Of a stretch of 40,419 nucleotides of DNA, positions 33,968 to 40,419 are shown one piece after another. The position numbers and the translations under genes were made by a program. The notes below the pieces were generated by a model. That model was not told where the DNA came from, did no database searches, and worked only from the letters and a program-made list of their open reading frames with translations. The stretch's first letter is position 1, and every line of letters begins with the position of its first letter. Origin of the DNA: Candidatus Hydrothermarchaeota archaeon (GTDB lineage: Archaea; Hydrothermarchaeota; Hydrothermarchaeia; Hydrothermarchaeales; BMS3B); NCBI GenBank assembly GCA_015521615.1, contig WANW01000053.1, forward strand, positions 1 through 40,419, read 5' to 3'.

Positions 33968-34753
33968 CTACTTCTGCTTCTTCAGGAACACTGGCTTTGT
34001 CACTTCGGTTACGCGCTCAGGCAGCTTGCCAGGCTTGAGGCGTATCCTGGGTATGAACAGTGCACGCTCCGGGAATGCATAGGCCGGCGAGGTCAGCAGG
34101 TCGGTGTCTGCCTTGTCATTGAAGAACACTCTCGCAAGGCGGATAGCATCCTTCTCGCGGAAGTATGTCATTATGTCCGCAGGGTTGCCTATGTACAGGC
34201 AGTGGGTGGAGCACTTGGTCACACAGGCCGGCTGCAGACCCTTGTCGATACGGTGCATGCAGTAGTCGCACTTTATTACCTTGCCGGTTCGAGAATCCCA
34301 CTGCGGCGCACCGAAGGGACAAGCCTGCATACAGCGCTTGCAGCCTATGCACTTCTCACTGTCCACAAAGACAATGCCGTCCTTGGCGCGCTTTGTCATT
34401 GCGCCTGTGGGGCAGGCTTCCACACACGCTGCATGGCCGCACATGAAGCAGTTCATGGGGATGTACATCGCCTTGGTATGGCGACCCACCTTCTTGGGCC
34501 CCACCTGGATGACACGCATCCTGCGCGGCCCCATGGGGTCGTCATGCTCCAGCTTGCACGCTGTTTCGCAGGCGAAGCAGCCTATGCAGCGCTTGAGGTC
34601 GACAAACATGGTAATGTGGTCTGGGGGGATGCCCCAGACGCTGGCAGCCTGTGCCTCGTAAAGACCAATCTTCCTGTTTCTCTCGAGACCCTGCCTGGCA
34701 GTCTCCTGGTCAACGTTGAGAAGGGGACCCTTATCGGAGAATACCTCATCCAT
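33968..34753 (-). CDS. Four-cluster ferredoxin subunit of molybdoenzyme (paralogue 2)
   Basis: A second beta-type subunit of about 261 residues. Four [4Fe-4S] motifs: CIGCFACETACK, CFMCGHAACVEACP, CIGCKRCMQACP and CDYCMHRIDKGLQPACVTKC (compact last cluster). It then carries the SPAYAFPERALFIPR tail. The tracked start (34795) lies inside the catalytic gene; the ATG at 34753 follows GAGGTGA with good spacing. It is closest in sequence to the other ferredoxin of the operon. It would relay electrons from the molybdopterin subunit, as no membrane anchor gene is present. Confidence 0.9.
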   Translation of the reverse strand: MDEVFSDKGPLLNVDQETARQGLERNRKIGLYEAQAASVWGIPPDHITMFVDLKRCIGCFACETACKLEHDDPMGPRRMRVIQVGPKKVGRHTKAMYIPMNCFMCGHAACVEACPTGAMTKRAKDGIVFVDSEKCIGCKRCMQACPFGAPQWDSRTGKVIKCDYCMHRIDKGLQPACVTKCSTHCLYIGNPADIMTYFREKDAIRLARVFFNDKADTDLLTSPAYAFPERALFIPRIRLKPGKLPERVTEVTKPVFLKKQK

Positions 34754-34763
34754 CTCAATCACC

Positions 34764-37259
34764 TCACTTGGTCTCCCACTTCTCACGCGGCACACCTACG
34801 TAGTAGATGCCGCTGCCCTTCTGGATGAACCTGGTGTAGGTACCCAGATTGACAGTGGGCTCCTTCTCCGGGTCAAGGTAATCCTTGGGTGTGCGCTTGA
34901 CCTTGGCAAGGAACTCCTTGGTCTTCTCCACTGCCTTGTCGGGATCGTCGCCCAGGCGGTACACGCGCACAAGGTTGCACTTGTACTGAGCCTGGGTGTA
35001 GAAGGGATCCTTCACAGTGTCGTCCACGAGCTCGTTGATGTTGCTGTACGGATAGAAGGGCTGATACTTGTCGAAGCCCTCGGGGCCCCAGACCTCGCCC
35101 TCGTCAACCATCTCGTTGACCCAGGCGGGGCCTATCACCTTACCGTAGTCGTTCTCGCACACAACAGTGTCACCATCGCGTATGCCAAGTGCCTTTGCAA
35201 GCTCTGTATGGATGTTTATGAACCTGTGAGGTTCAAGCTCAACCATCCACGGCCACCAGTGACCCATCTCGTGGAAGTGTGCCACGAGTCTGCCTGTGCA
35301 CAGGATGAGCGGGTACTTCTCCCACAGGTCGGGCCTGGCCACAGGAGCATTGCTGGGCTCGATGTGTATCGGCAGCGGATACCAGCCGATCTGCTCCAGA
35401 GCTCTGCTGTAAATCTCCACCTTGCCGCTTGGTGTCGGGAAGCGCTTGTCAGTGCCTGGGTAGTTCACACCCTCCTTGTACATTATCCACTGGGCACCGC
35501 GTATAGTCGCTTCGGGATCGGAGTACATCATGGCCTCGTCCTTTGTCTCAGCAGGCCACATCACACCGCCCTTCGGGGACATCTCGGGATCCATGAGCTC
35601 CACGGTTATGCCGGCGACAAAGCTCTCCTGAGCGTGGAACCAGTTCTGGCACACGCGCTCGTCAATCTCATGGGTTGTGCCCGGATACTTGGGATCCTCA
35701 GGCAAGGGGTTGCCGAACACGTCCTTCTTTGCCCACCAGCTCTTGCCATCAGGAGCATAGTAGGCCTCGGCGAACTCAAAGCGCTTCGCCAGGCCGGCCC
35801 AGAAGTCTATGTCGGCGCGGCACTCCCACTGGCGCTCTATAATCTGGTTGTGCCACTGCACGTGGCGGTTGTTGCCGTGGTGCACCACACCTTCGTGCTC
35901 AAAGAAGCTGGTTATTGGAAACGCCGCGTGCATCCAGCTCATGGTCTCGTTGGGGTGGAAGCTCAGGTGCACACCGCAGTACAGGTTCTTCATGTACTCT
36001 CTTACCTTGTTGTTGTTCGGCCACTGCACTATGTGGTTTCCATTCCAGATGAGACCCTTGACAGGGTAGGGCTTGCCGGTGTAGCCGGGGTTGATTGTGC
36101 ACGCGCTTGATGTGTCACCCCAGGGTATAATCTTGTCAGCAAGCTGCGGCTCCTTTATCTTCGCCACATACTCCTTCAGGTCCTTGCCGGCGCTGAGCAC
36201 AGGGCGGCAGTTGTGGAGCCAGTTCCAGCCTCCTCCCTTAACGCCCACGTTACCGGTTATAGCTACGAGTATCTGGTAGGCGGCATTGCCATTACCGGCG
36301 TTGTACTGCTGCGCAGTACCTAAGCAGCCTGTGAAGTGGGTCCTCCTGGGATAGGCAATCCACTCAGCAGCCTTGCGTATGTCCTCCGCAGGAACCCAGG
36401 TGATGTTCTCAGCCTTCTCTGGTGTATAGTCCTTAACCAGCTCCTTGTACTTCTCAAAGCCCACCGTCCAGCGAGCTATAAAGTCCTTGTCAATTCCGTC
36501 AATCTCATAGATAAGCACGTGGGCAAGCGCATTCGCCAGGTAGCAGTCGGTGGTCGGGCGCAGGCGCAGTGCAAGGTCCGCCTTAGCCATGGTGGCATTG
36601 AAGCGCGGGTCTATGACTATCATCTTGGCACCATTGCGGTCCTGCGCCTCGATGAACCACTTCATGGTTATTACTTCCAGTGCCGCGGCATTGGCACCGG
36701 AGATGAATATGGTATCGCTGTTCATCGCGTCCTGGCAGGGGTTCATCAAGCGAAGGAACTCCTTGGCACCAAATACGTACTGACCCCTCGCTCCAGGCGA
36801 CTCACAGCAAAGCGGCCCCTGGCCGTAGATGTTCGGAGTACCGTACATCGCCAGGAATCTTGAGCCGCCCAGCTTGTTACCGTAGCTGCTTCTTCCAGTG
36901 CGGTGACACGCTACGGTATGGGCACCCCACTTCTCACGGATGTACTTAAGGCGGTCTGCGACGAAGTCAAGAGCTTCGTCCCAGGTGACGCGCCTGAACT
37001 TTCCGTTTACATTGTCCTCTCTAATAACAGGATACTTGGCGCGCAGGGGGTTATATGCATGCTGGTAGTTCGCAGTACCTTTGGGGCAAAGGGAGCCGTA
37101 GTTCTGCGGATGCTCGTCGTCACCCCAGATATCGACTATTCTGCCATCCTTGAGGTACACCTTCAACCCGCAACCGCTTTCGCACATGTTGTCGCAGGTG
37201 GTGTACCTGATGGTATCGTAGTCCTTTACGGACTCCGACACTCTCCTCAATACTACCAC
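34764..37259 (-). CDS. Molybdopterin (bis-MGD) oxidoreductase catalytic subunit
   Basis: An 831-residue member of the DMSO-reductase superfamily. The N-terminal [4Fe-4S] site is TTCDNMCESGCG with GSLCPKG. Further cofactor-domain signatures are VTWDEALDFVADRLK, MNSDTIFISGANAA, IVIDPRFNATMAKADLALRLRPTTD and C-terminal FPTPSGKVEIYS. The likely metal ligand is a Cys in GPLCCESPGARG. No Tat signal is present, so the enzyme is cytoplasmic. The substrate cannot be named: sulfur, nitrogen, arsenic oxyanion or formate enzymes share this plan, and Mo versus W is open. The GTG start follows GGAGGTGA by five bases. It heads a six-gene operon and is divergent from cofactor genes mobA-moeA. Confidence 0.93.
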   Translation of the reverse strand: MVVLRRVSESVKDYDTIRYTTCDNMCESGCGLKVYLKDGRIVDIWGDDEHPQNYGSLCPKGTANYQHAYNPLRAKYPVIREDNVNGKFRRVTWDEALDFVADRLKYIREKWGAHTVACHRTGRSSYGNKLGGSRFLAMYGTPNIYGQGPLCCESPGARGQYVFGAKEFLRLMNPCQDAMNSDTIFISGANAAALEVITMKWFIEAQDRNGAKMIVIDPRFNATMAKADLALRLRPTTDCYLANALAHVLIYEIDGIDKDFIARWTVGFEKYKELVKDYTPEKAENITWVPAEDIRKAAEWIAYPRRTHFTGCLGTAQQYNAGNGNAAYQILVAITGNVGVKGGGWNWLHNCRPVLSAGKDLKEYVAKIKEPQLADKIIPWGDTSSACTINPGYTGKPYPVKGLIWNGNHIVQWPNNNKVREYMKNLYCGVHLSFHPNETMSWMHAAFPITSFFEHEGVVHHGNNRHVQWHNQIIERQWECRADIDFWAGLAKRFEFAEAYYAPDGKSWWAKKDVFGNPLPEDPKYPGTTHEIDERVCQNWFHAQESFVAGITVELMDPEMSPKGGVMWPAETKDEAMMYSDPEATIRGAQWIMYKEGVNYPGTDKRFPTPSGKVEIYSRALEQIGWYPLPIHIEPSNAPVARPDLWEKYPLILCTGRLVAHFHEMGHWWPWMVELEPHRFINIHTELAKALGIRDGDTVVCENDYGKVIGPAWVNEMVDEGEVWGPEGFDKYQPFYPYSNINELVDDTVKDPFYTQAQYKCNLVRVYRLGDDPDKAVEKTKEFLAKVKRTPKDYLDPEKEPTVNLGTYTRFIQKGSGIYYVGVPREKWETK

Positions 37260-37294
37260 TTTTTCACCTCCAACCTTTCCGTTGTTACCATACT

Positions 37295-37322
37295 GCGTGG
37301 GCTTGTAAAAACTACCCCACGC
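37295..37322 (-). promoter_or_regulatory. Inverted repeat in the molybdoenzyme leader
   Basis: GCGTGGG (37295-37301) and CCCACGC (37316-37322) are perfect 7-bp arms 21 bp apart start to start. They lie within the predicted 5' leader of the catalytic-subunit mRNA, between the TATA near 37360 and the ribosome site. It could be a two-turn operator or an RNA stem with a loop of about 14 nt. Confidence 0.45.
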
Positions 37323-37356
37323 GACTTCGCTGTAACCTTTTAATCATTAATACTTC

Positions 37357-37366
37357 ACCCTATATA
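37357..37366. promoter_or_regulatory. Shared divergent TATA, molybdoenzyme operon / mobA
   Basis: CCTATATATACTTTTTT contains a near-symmetric TATATATA. It stands about 30 bp before mobA on the plus strand and about 100 bp before the catalytic-subunit GTG on the minus strand, so it may drive both. Confidence 0.45.
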
Positions 37367-37394
37367 TACTTTTTTATCCGGGGCGAAATTGGGC

Positions 37395-38018
37395 ATGGAG
37401 ATGCACAACCGTTGTAAAAAAATGCAGTGCACCGCGGTTATAATCGCCGGCGGGCAGAGCAGAAGAATGGGGATAGATAAGAGATTTTTAACAATTGGAG
37501 AAGAGAGCTTTATTGAACGCATGCTAAGGCTAGCATCAAGCTTTGCTAGAGAAGTTATTGTTTCCCTGGCAACTGAAGAGCAGGCGTCGAAGTTAGGCAC
37601 CGGTGATAATTTTAAGGTGGTGCTGGATGAAAATCCGGGAAAAGGTCCTGCTTATGCCCTGACCACAGCCGCAAAGCATGCAAGCTATGAGTACATCGCT
37701 GTAATGCCCGTTGATTCTCCTCTGCTGGAACCTGAATTATACTACCTACTTATGCGAGAGGTCCGGGGTTACGACGCGGCAGTACCTGTGGTCAGAGGCT
37801 TTGCCGAGCCCCTGCATGCAGTTTATTCTACAAGTGCACTCCTGTCAAAGGCACAAGCAGGGTCGAAGAGCATGATGGCACTTCTAACCCTGCTCAACGT
37901 TAATTTTGTACCCGAGGAAAAGCTCAGCAGTGCCGGTATAGAGATGTTGAGCTTCCTTAATGTTAACACGCCTGAGGAATACAAAAAACTTAGAGAAAAG
38001 GTGAAAAAATGCAGGTGA
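37395..38018 (+). CDS. mobA: Molybdenum cofactor guanylyltransferase
   Basis: Attaches GMP from GTP to molybdopterin to make the guanine dinucleotide form used by DMSO-reductase-type enzymes. Seen: the nucleotide loop AVIIAGGQSRRMGIDKRFL, ENPGKGPAYALTTA, the metal Asp in IAVMPVDSPLLEPEL, and AVPVVRGFAEPLHAVYS. The start is uncertain: ATG 37395 fits a leaderless mRNA from the TATA, while ATGs at 37401 and 37422 are alternatives. Its end overlaps moeA by ten bases. Confidence 0.9.
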   Translation: MEMHNRCKKMQCTAVIIAGGQSRRMGIDKRFLTIGEESFIERMLRLASSFAREVIVSLATEEQASKLGTGDNFKVVLDENPGKGPAYALTTAAKHASYEYIAVMPVDSPLLEPELYYLLMREVRGYDAAVPVVRGFAEPLHAVYSTSALLSKAQAGSKSMMALLTLLNVNFVPEEKLSSAGIEMLSFLNVNTPEEYKKLREKVKKCR

Positions 38019-39256
38019 GAGGCAAGGGCTTTTACAGCCTGACATCAGTTAGCGAAGCACTGAAGAAGCTACTTTCAGATATTCGCGTACTGGATGAGGA
38101 GGAAATTCTCCTCGAAGATGCGACTGGCAGGGTGCTCGCCAGTGATATTGTTGCAGAGAGGGACAATCCCCCCTTCGATCGTGCTGCAATGGATGGATTC
38201 GCCGTCCGTGGGGAGGACACCTTCGGCGCAAGTCAGGCAAACCCCATATATTTTAGAATAATAGGAGAGGTGCTTACTGGGCAGAACTTCGATGGCGAGG
38301 TTCGTGAGTATGAGGCTGTGCGAATAACCACCGGTGCACCTTTGCCTAGAGGCGCAGATGCCGTGGTGATGCTGGAGCATGTAAATGAGCTTGGAGATGA
38401 GATCGAAGTCGTTAAAGCAGCACCACCTGGAAAAAATGTTTCACTGCGCGGGGAGGATTATAAGAAGGGTGAGACGCTGCTAAAGCGCGGTCGTATGCTG
38501 AACCCCCAGGAAATAGCCATACTTGCCTCTCTCGGATTGCGCAGGGTCAGGGTCTTCCGGAGACCCAGAGTCGGGATAATTTCAACCGGAGATGAAATTA
38601 AAGAGCCTGGTGAGGAGCTGAAAGAGGGGCAGATTTACGACATTAACAGCTTTGCCCTGGCTGCGTTGTGCAGCACAACAGGCGCAATTCCAAAACGCCT
38701 GGGAGTTGTGAAGGACGAGTACAAAGCGATGAGACATGCAATAGAGGCAGGATTGGACAATGACGTCCTGCTGATAAGCGGCGCCACCTCTGTGGGCAAG
38801 CGGGATGTGGTGCCTGAGATAGTACGTGAACTCGGCAAAGTTTTGGTGCACGGCATAGCGATGCGCCCCGGCGAGCCCACAGGCTTTGGTTATATAGGAG
38901 ACACCCTTGTGTTCATGCTACCCGGTTACCCGGTTGCAAGCATAGTCGCCTTTGAAACTTTCGTCCGCCCTGCGCTGCAGGCTATGCAGGGACTTAAGCC
39001 AGAGATGCCCTATCCTGCGATTCGTGCAAGGCTGCGCAGAAAGATACCCTCTGAACTGGGGAGACGCGACTTTGTTCGCGTTCGTGTTGAGAGGTCAGAA
39101 GAGGGCTATGAGGTTGAACCCATAAGAACCTCTGGCTCCGGGATTGTTTCCAGCCTTGTTCGTGGGGATGGGTTTGTAATTGTGCCAGAGAATACGGAGG
39201 GCATAGAGAAGGGCGAGGTGGTAGAGGTTAGGCTTTTCAGAAGTCTGGAGAGGTAG
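38009..39256 (+). CDS. moeA: Molybdopterin molybdenumtransferase (or W homologue)
   Basis: Inserts molybdate or tungstate into adenylylated molybdopterin. Seen: ASDIVAERDNPPFDRAAMDGFAVR, the ITTGAPLPRGADAVVMLEHV box, VGIISTGDEIKEPGE, SGATSVGKRDVVPE, and MRPGEPTGFGYIGDTLVFMLPGYPVASIVAFE. The 415 residues give the normal domains I-IV without a fused PBP domain. It lies directly after mobA and beside a molybdoenzyme, so a dedicated cofactor supply is plausible. Confidence 0.95.
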   Translation: MQVRGKGFYSLTSVSEALKKLLSDIRVLDEEEILLEDATGRVLASDIVAERDNPPFDRAAMDGFAVRGEDTFGASQANPIYFRIIGEVLTGQNFDGEVREYEAVRITTGAPLPRGADAVVMLEHVNELGDEIEVVKAAPPGKNVSLRGEDYKKGETLLKRGRMLNPQEIAILASLGLRRVRVFRRPRVGIISTGDEIKEPGEELKEGQIYDINSFALAALCSTTGAIPKRLGVVKDEYKAMRHAIEAGLDNDVLLISGATSVGKRDVVPEIVRELGKVLVHGIAMRPGEPTGFGYIGDTLVFMLPGYPVASIVAFETFVRPALQAMQGLKPEMPYPAIRARLRRKIPSELGRRDFVRVRVERSEEGYEVEPIRTSGSGIVSSLVRGDGFVIVPENTEGIEKGEVVEVRLFRSLER

Positions 39257-39260
39257 GCAG

Positions 39261-39280
39261 GCATTTTTCATTTTTTGATA
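39261..39280 (+). terminator. U-rich terminator after moeA
   Basis: CATTTTTCATTTTTTGATA follows the stop by a few bases. Two U tracts without a strong stem form a typical archaeal intrinsic terminator. Confidence 0.45.
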
Positions 39281-39287
39281 TACTTTC

Positions 39288-39312
39288 TGAAAAATAAAAT
39301 TTTTAATATCAA
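39288..39312 (+). promoter_or_regulatory. Promoter of the transducer gene
   Basis: AAAAATAAAATTTTTAATATC is AT-rich 50-70 bp before the ATG at 39359. GAGGGGGAGAGGG (39343-39355) forms the ribosome-binding site. Confidence 0.35.
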
Positions 39313-39358
39313 TGATTTACTTTCATTTTTAAACTCTGGACAGAGGGGGAGAGGGATT

Positions 39359-40419
39359 ATGTCACAGTTTAATCTTGGATTAAAAAATAAAATAAACATA
39401 ACACTGGTAGCTATTTTTCTGGCTGTGGTGTTGCTCAGCTTCTTCAGCATAAATTTTACAGAGATCAACAGAAAACTGGTTTTCAGCCTGTCATTTATTG
39501 CCATCGGCGCTATAGCAGCAATGGCCTATAACCTCAACATGAATGTGGTCAGACCTATAGAGAGATTATCAGAGTGGTCAAGAAAGGTCTCAGAGGGTGA
39601 CTATTCCAGCAGTCTGGAGCTAGAAACCACCGACCATGATATTAAACAGCTCGCTGAGTCGTGCAACAATATGGTGGCTAGCCTTACAGAGTACAGACAG
39701 AAGGCAGAATCCATAATCAACGGTGTCGGTGCAGCGGTATATGTAACCGACAACAACTTGAGGATAATTGAGTTTAACCCAGCTGCAGAGGAGCTGCTCG
39801 GATACAAGAGGGAGGAGGTAATTGGCAAGCACTGCTATGATATCACCACCTATGTTGGTGTAACCCCTGCATGTCACACAAAAAAATGCTCCTCTGTGGT
39901 TGTAATGGAGGGCAGGGATGACTTTGTTAGCAGGGAGGTTGTGCTGAGAAGCAAACAGGGTGAGGAGATACCCGTAATGATATATACCTCGCCGCTGTAC
40001 AATGCCAGAGGAGAAAGAGTAGGAGCAATAAAAACAGCGGTCGACCTCAGAAAGATGAAACAGAAGGAGAATGACCTTCTCGTGATGCAGGAGTATCTGA
40101 AGAACGAAATCGGACGCTTCCTGCCGGTGATTGAGGCTGCCGCCTCAGGCGATATGACAAAGAGCATAGAGGCGACCAATCCGAGTGATGAGATTGGCAA
40201 AGTAATCAACACTTTTGGCAAAATGAGAGAAAACCTCTGCTCACTTATTCTTTCAGTCAAATCGGTGGCCGAGCGAGTAGCAGCTACAGCAGAGGAGCAG
40301 GCTGCATCCTCGGAGCAGCTGAATGCGGCGAGCGATGAGATTACCTCGGCGGTGCAGCAGATAGCTACGAAGGCACAGAACCAGGCAAGGCTCATAGATA
40401 CCAGCTCCAAGGAGATGGC
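39359..40419 (+). CDS. Methyl-accepting chemotaxis-type transducer, 3' end outside window
   Basis: Open to the window edge (at least 353 residues) and so missing from the ORF track. Order: two transmembrane helices separated by only a few residues (LVAIFLAVVLLSFFSIN; LVFSLSFIAIGAIAAMAYN), a HAMP domain (RPIERLSEWSRKVSEGDY), and one PAS domain (VTDNNLRIIEFNPAAEELLGY). A second HAMP-like segment and the start of the signalling coiled coil (ATAEEQAASSEQLNAASDEI) follow. The PAS domain has a Cys set, HCYDIT...ACHTKKCS, seen in some redox or metal-linked PAS sensors. With almost no outside loop, it should sense inside the cell or membrane. The presence of CheA/CheW elsewhere is assumed, not shown. 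Confidence 0.88.
   Translation, partial: MSQFNLGLKNKINITLVAIFLAVVLLSFFSINFTEINRKLVFSLSFIAIGAIAAMAYNLNMNVVRPIERLSEWSRKVSEGDYSSSLELETTDHDIKQLAESCNNMVASLTEYRQKAESIINGVGAAVYVTDNNLRIIEFNPAAEELLGYKREEVIGKHCYDITTYVGVTPACHTKKCSSVVVMEGRDDFVSREVVLRSKQGEEIPVMIYTSPLYNARGERVGAIKTAVDLRKMKQKENDLLVMQEYLKNEIGRFLPVIEAAASGDMTKSIEATNPSDEIGKVINTFGKMRENLCSLILSVKSVAERVAATAEEQAASSEQLNAASDEITSAVQQIATKAQNQARLIDTSSKEM

Noticed and set aside
34716-36110. 464-residue plus-strand ORF antisense to the molybdoenzyme catalytic gene
   Set aside because: It lies wholly opposite a gene with many conserved motifs. The composition (His/Leu/Val-rich, no domain) is typical of an antisense shadow in GC-skewed third positions.
37260-37394. 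Possible Moco-type riboswitch in the molybdoenzyme leader
   Set aside because: Only one 7-bp stem is visible; the conserved multi-stem architecture of bacterial Moco RNAs is not seen, and such RNAs are not established in archaea.

Overview
The window is archaeal and most likely euryarchaeal. Evidence: a group II chaperonin, a single LSm protein, a mevalonate cluster with DUF35, the aldol-type aromatic pathway (ADH synthase plus archaeal 3-dehydroquinate synthase II), deoxyhypusine synthase, PyrB/PyrI, a CCA-less tRNA-Pro gene, DUF835 and DUF2095 proteins. Promoters are archaeal TATA boxes about 25-30 bp upstream of starts. Some genes look leaderless and others have strong GGAGGTG sites. Base composition is balanced and the lineage cannot be fixed from this window alone; an uncultured thermophile-like euryarchaeon is my best guess.

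Layout. 1-6.2 kb: tail of an unknown gene, a zinc-ribbon tyrosine recombinase, a DUF362 protein, a YeiH-type transporter translationally coupled to a membrane PAS/DUF835/wHTH sensor-regulator, and a decayed gene. 6.0-18.5 kb: housekeeping metabolism, namely TusA-like and CcdA proteins, pyrB-pyrI, an RNA m5C methyltransferase with its separate PUA-like partner, the aromatic genes behind a conspicuous double palindrome, DUF166 with an untracked small zinc-type protein, mtnA, a surface/coiled-coil protein, deoxyhypusine synthase, pyrF, a SpoIIM-like membrane protein with a wHTH protein, and an IMPase/FBPase. 18.6-22.5 kb: LSm, then a minus-strand mevalonate operon reading regulator > HMG-CoA synthase > thiolase > DUF35 > an untracked 59-residue cysteine-rich protein. 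22.6-24.9 kb: tRNA-Pro, DUF2095, and a calcium-type FG-GAP/Ig/PEGA surface protein interrupted by one frameshift.

24.9-29.9 kb: the most unusual unit. A CbbQ/NorQ-type MoxR ATPase, a CbbO/NorD-type VWA protein and a divergent thermosome-like chaperonin form a tight operon. The chaperonin seems to have lost one of the two canonical catalytic aspartates. 29.9-31.3 kb: a transposase remnant followed by a UPF0175/DUF3368 toxin-antitoxin pair. 31.3-39.3 kb: a molybdenum/tungsten enzyme island. On the minus strand lie a catalytic subunit, two paralogous four-cluster ferredoxin subunits, a detached tail protein, a TorD-like chaperone and a cupin; divergently lie mobA and moeA, which make and load the cofactor. 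The window ends inside a methyl-accepting chemotaxis-type transducer.

The ORF track misses four things that I read directly from sequence: two small Cys-rich CDSs, the 3'-open transducer, and the tRNA. Three genes carry apparent frameshifts (two at A5/T5 runs), which should be tested against reads before biological interpretation. All family assignments are by eye; no database search was run.
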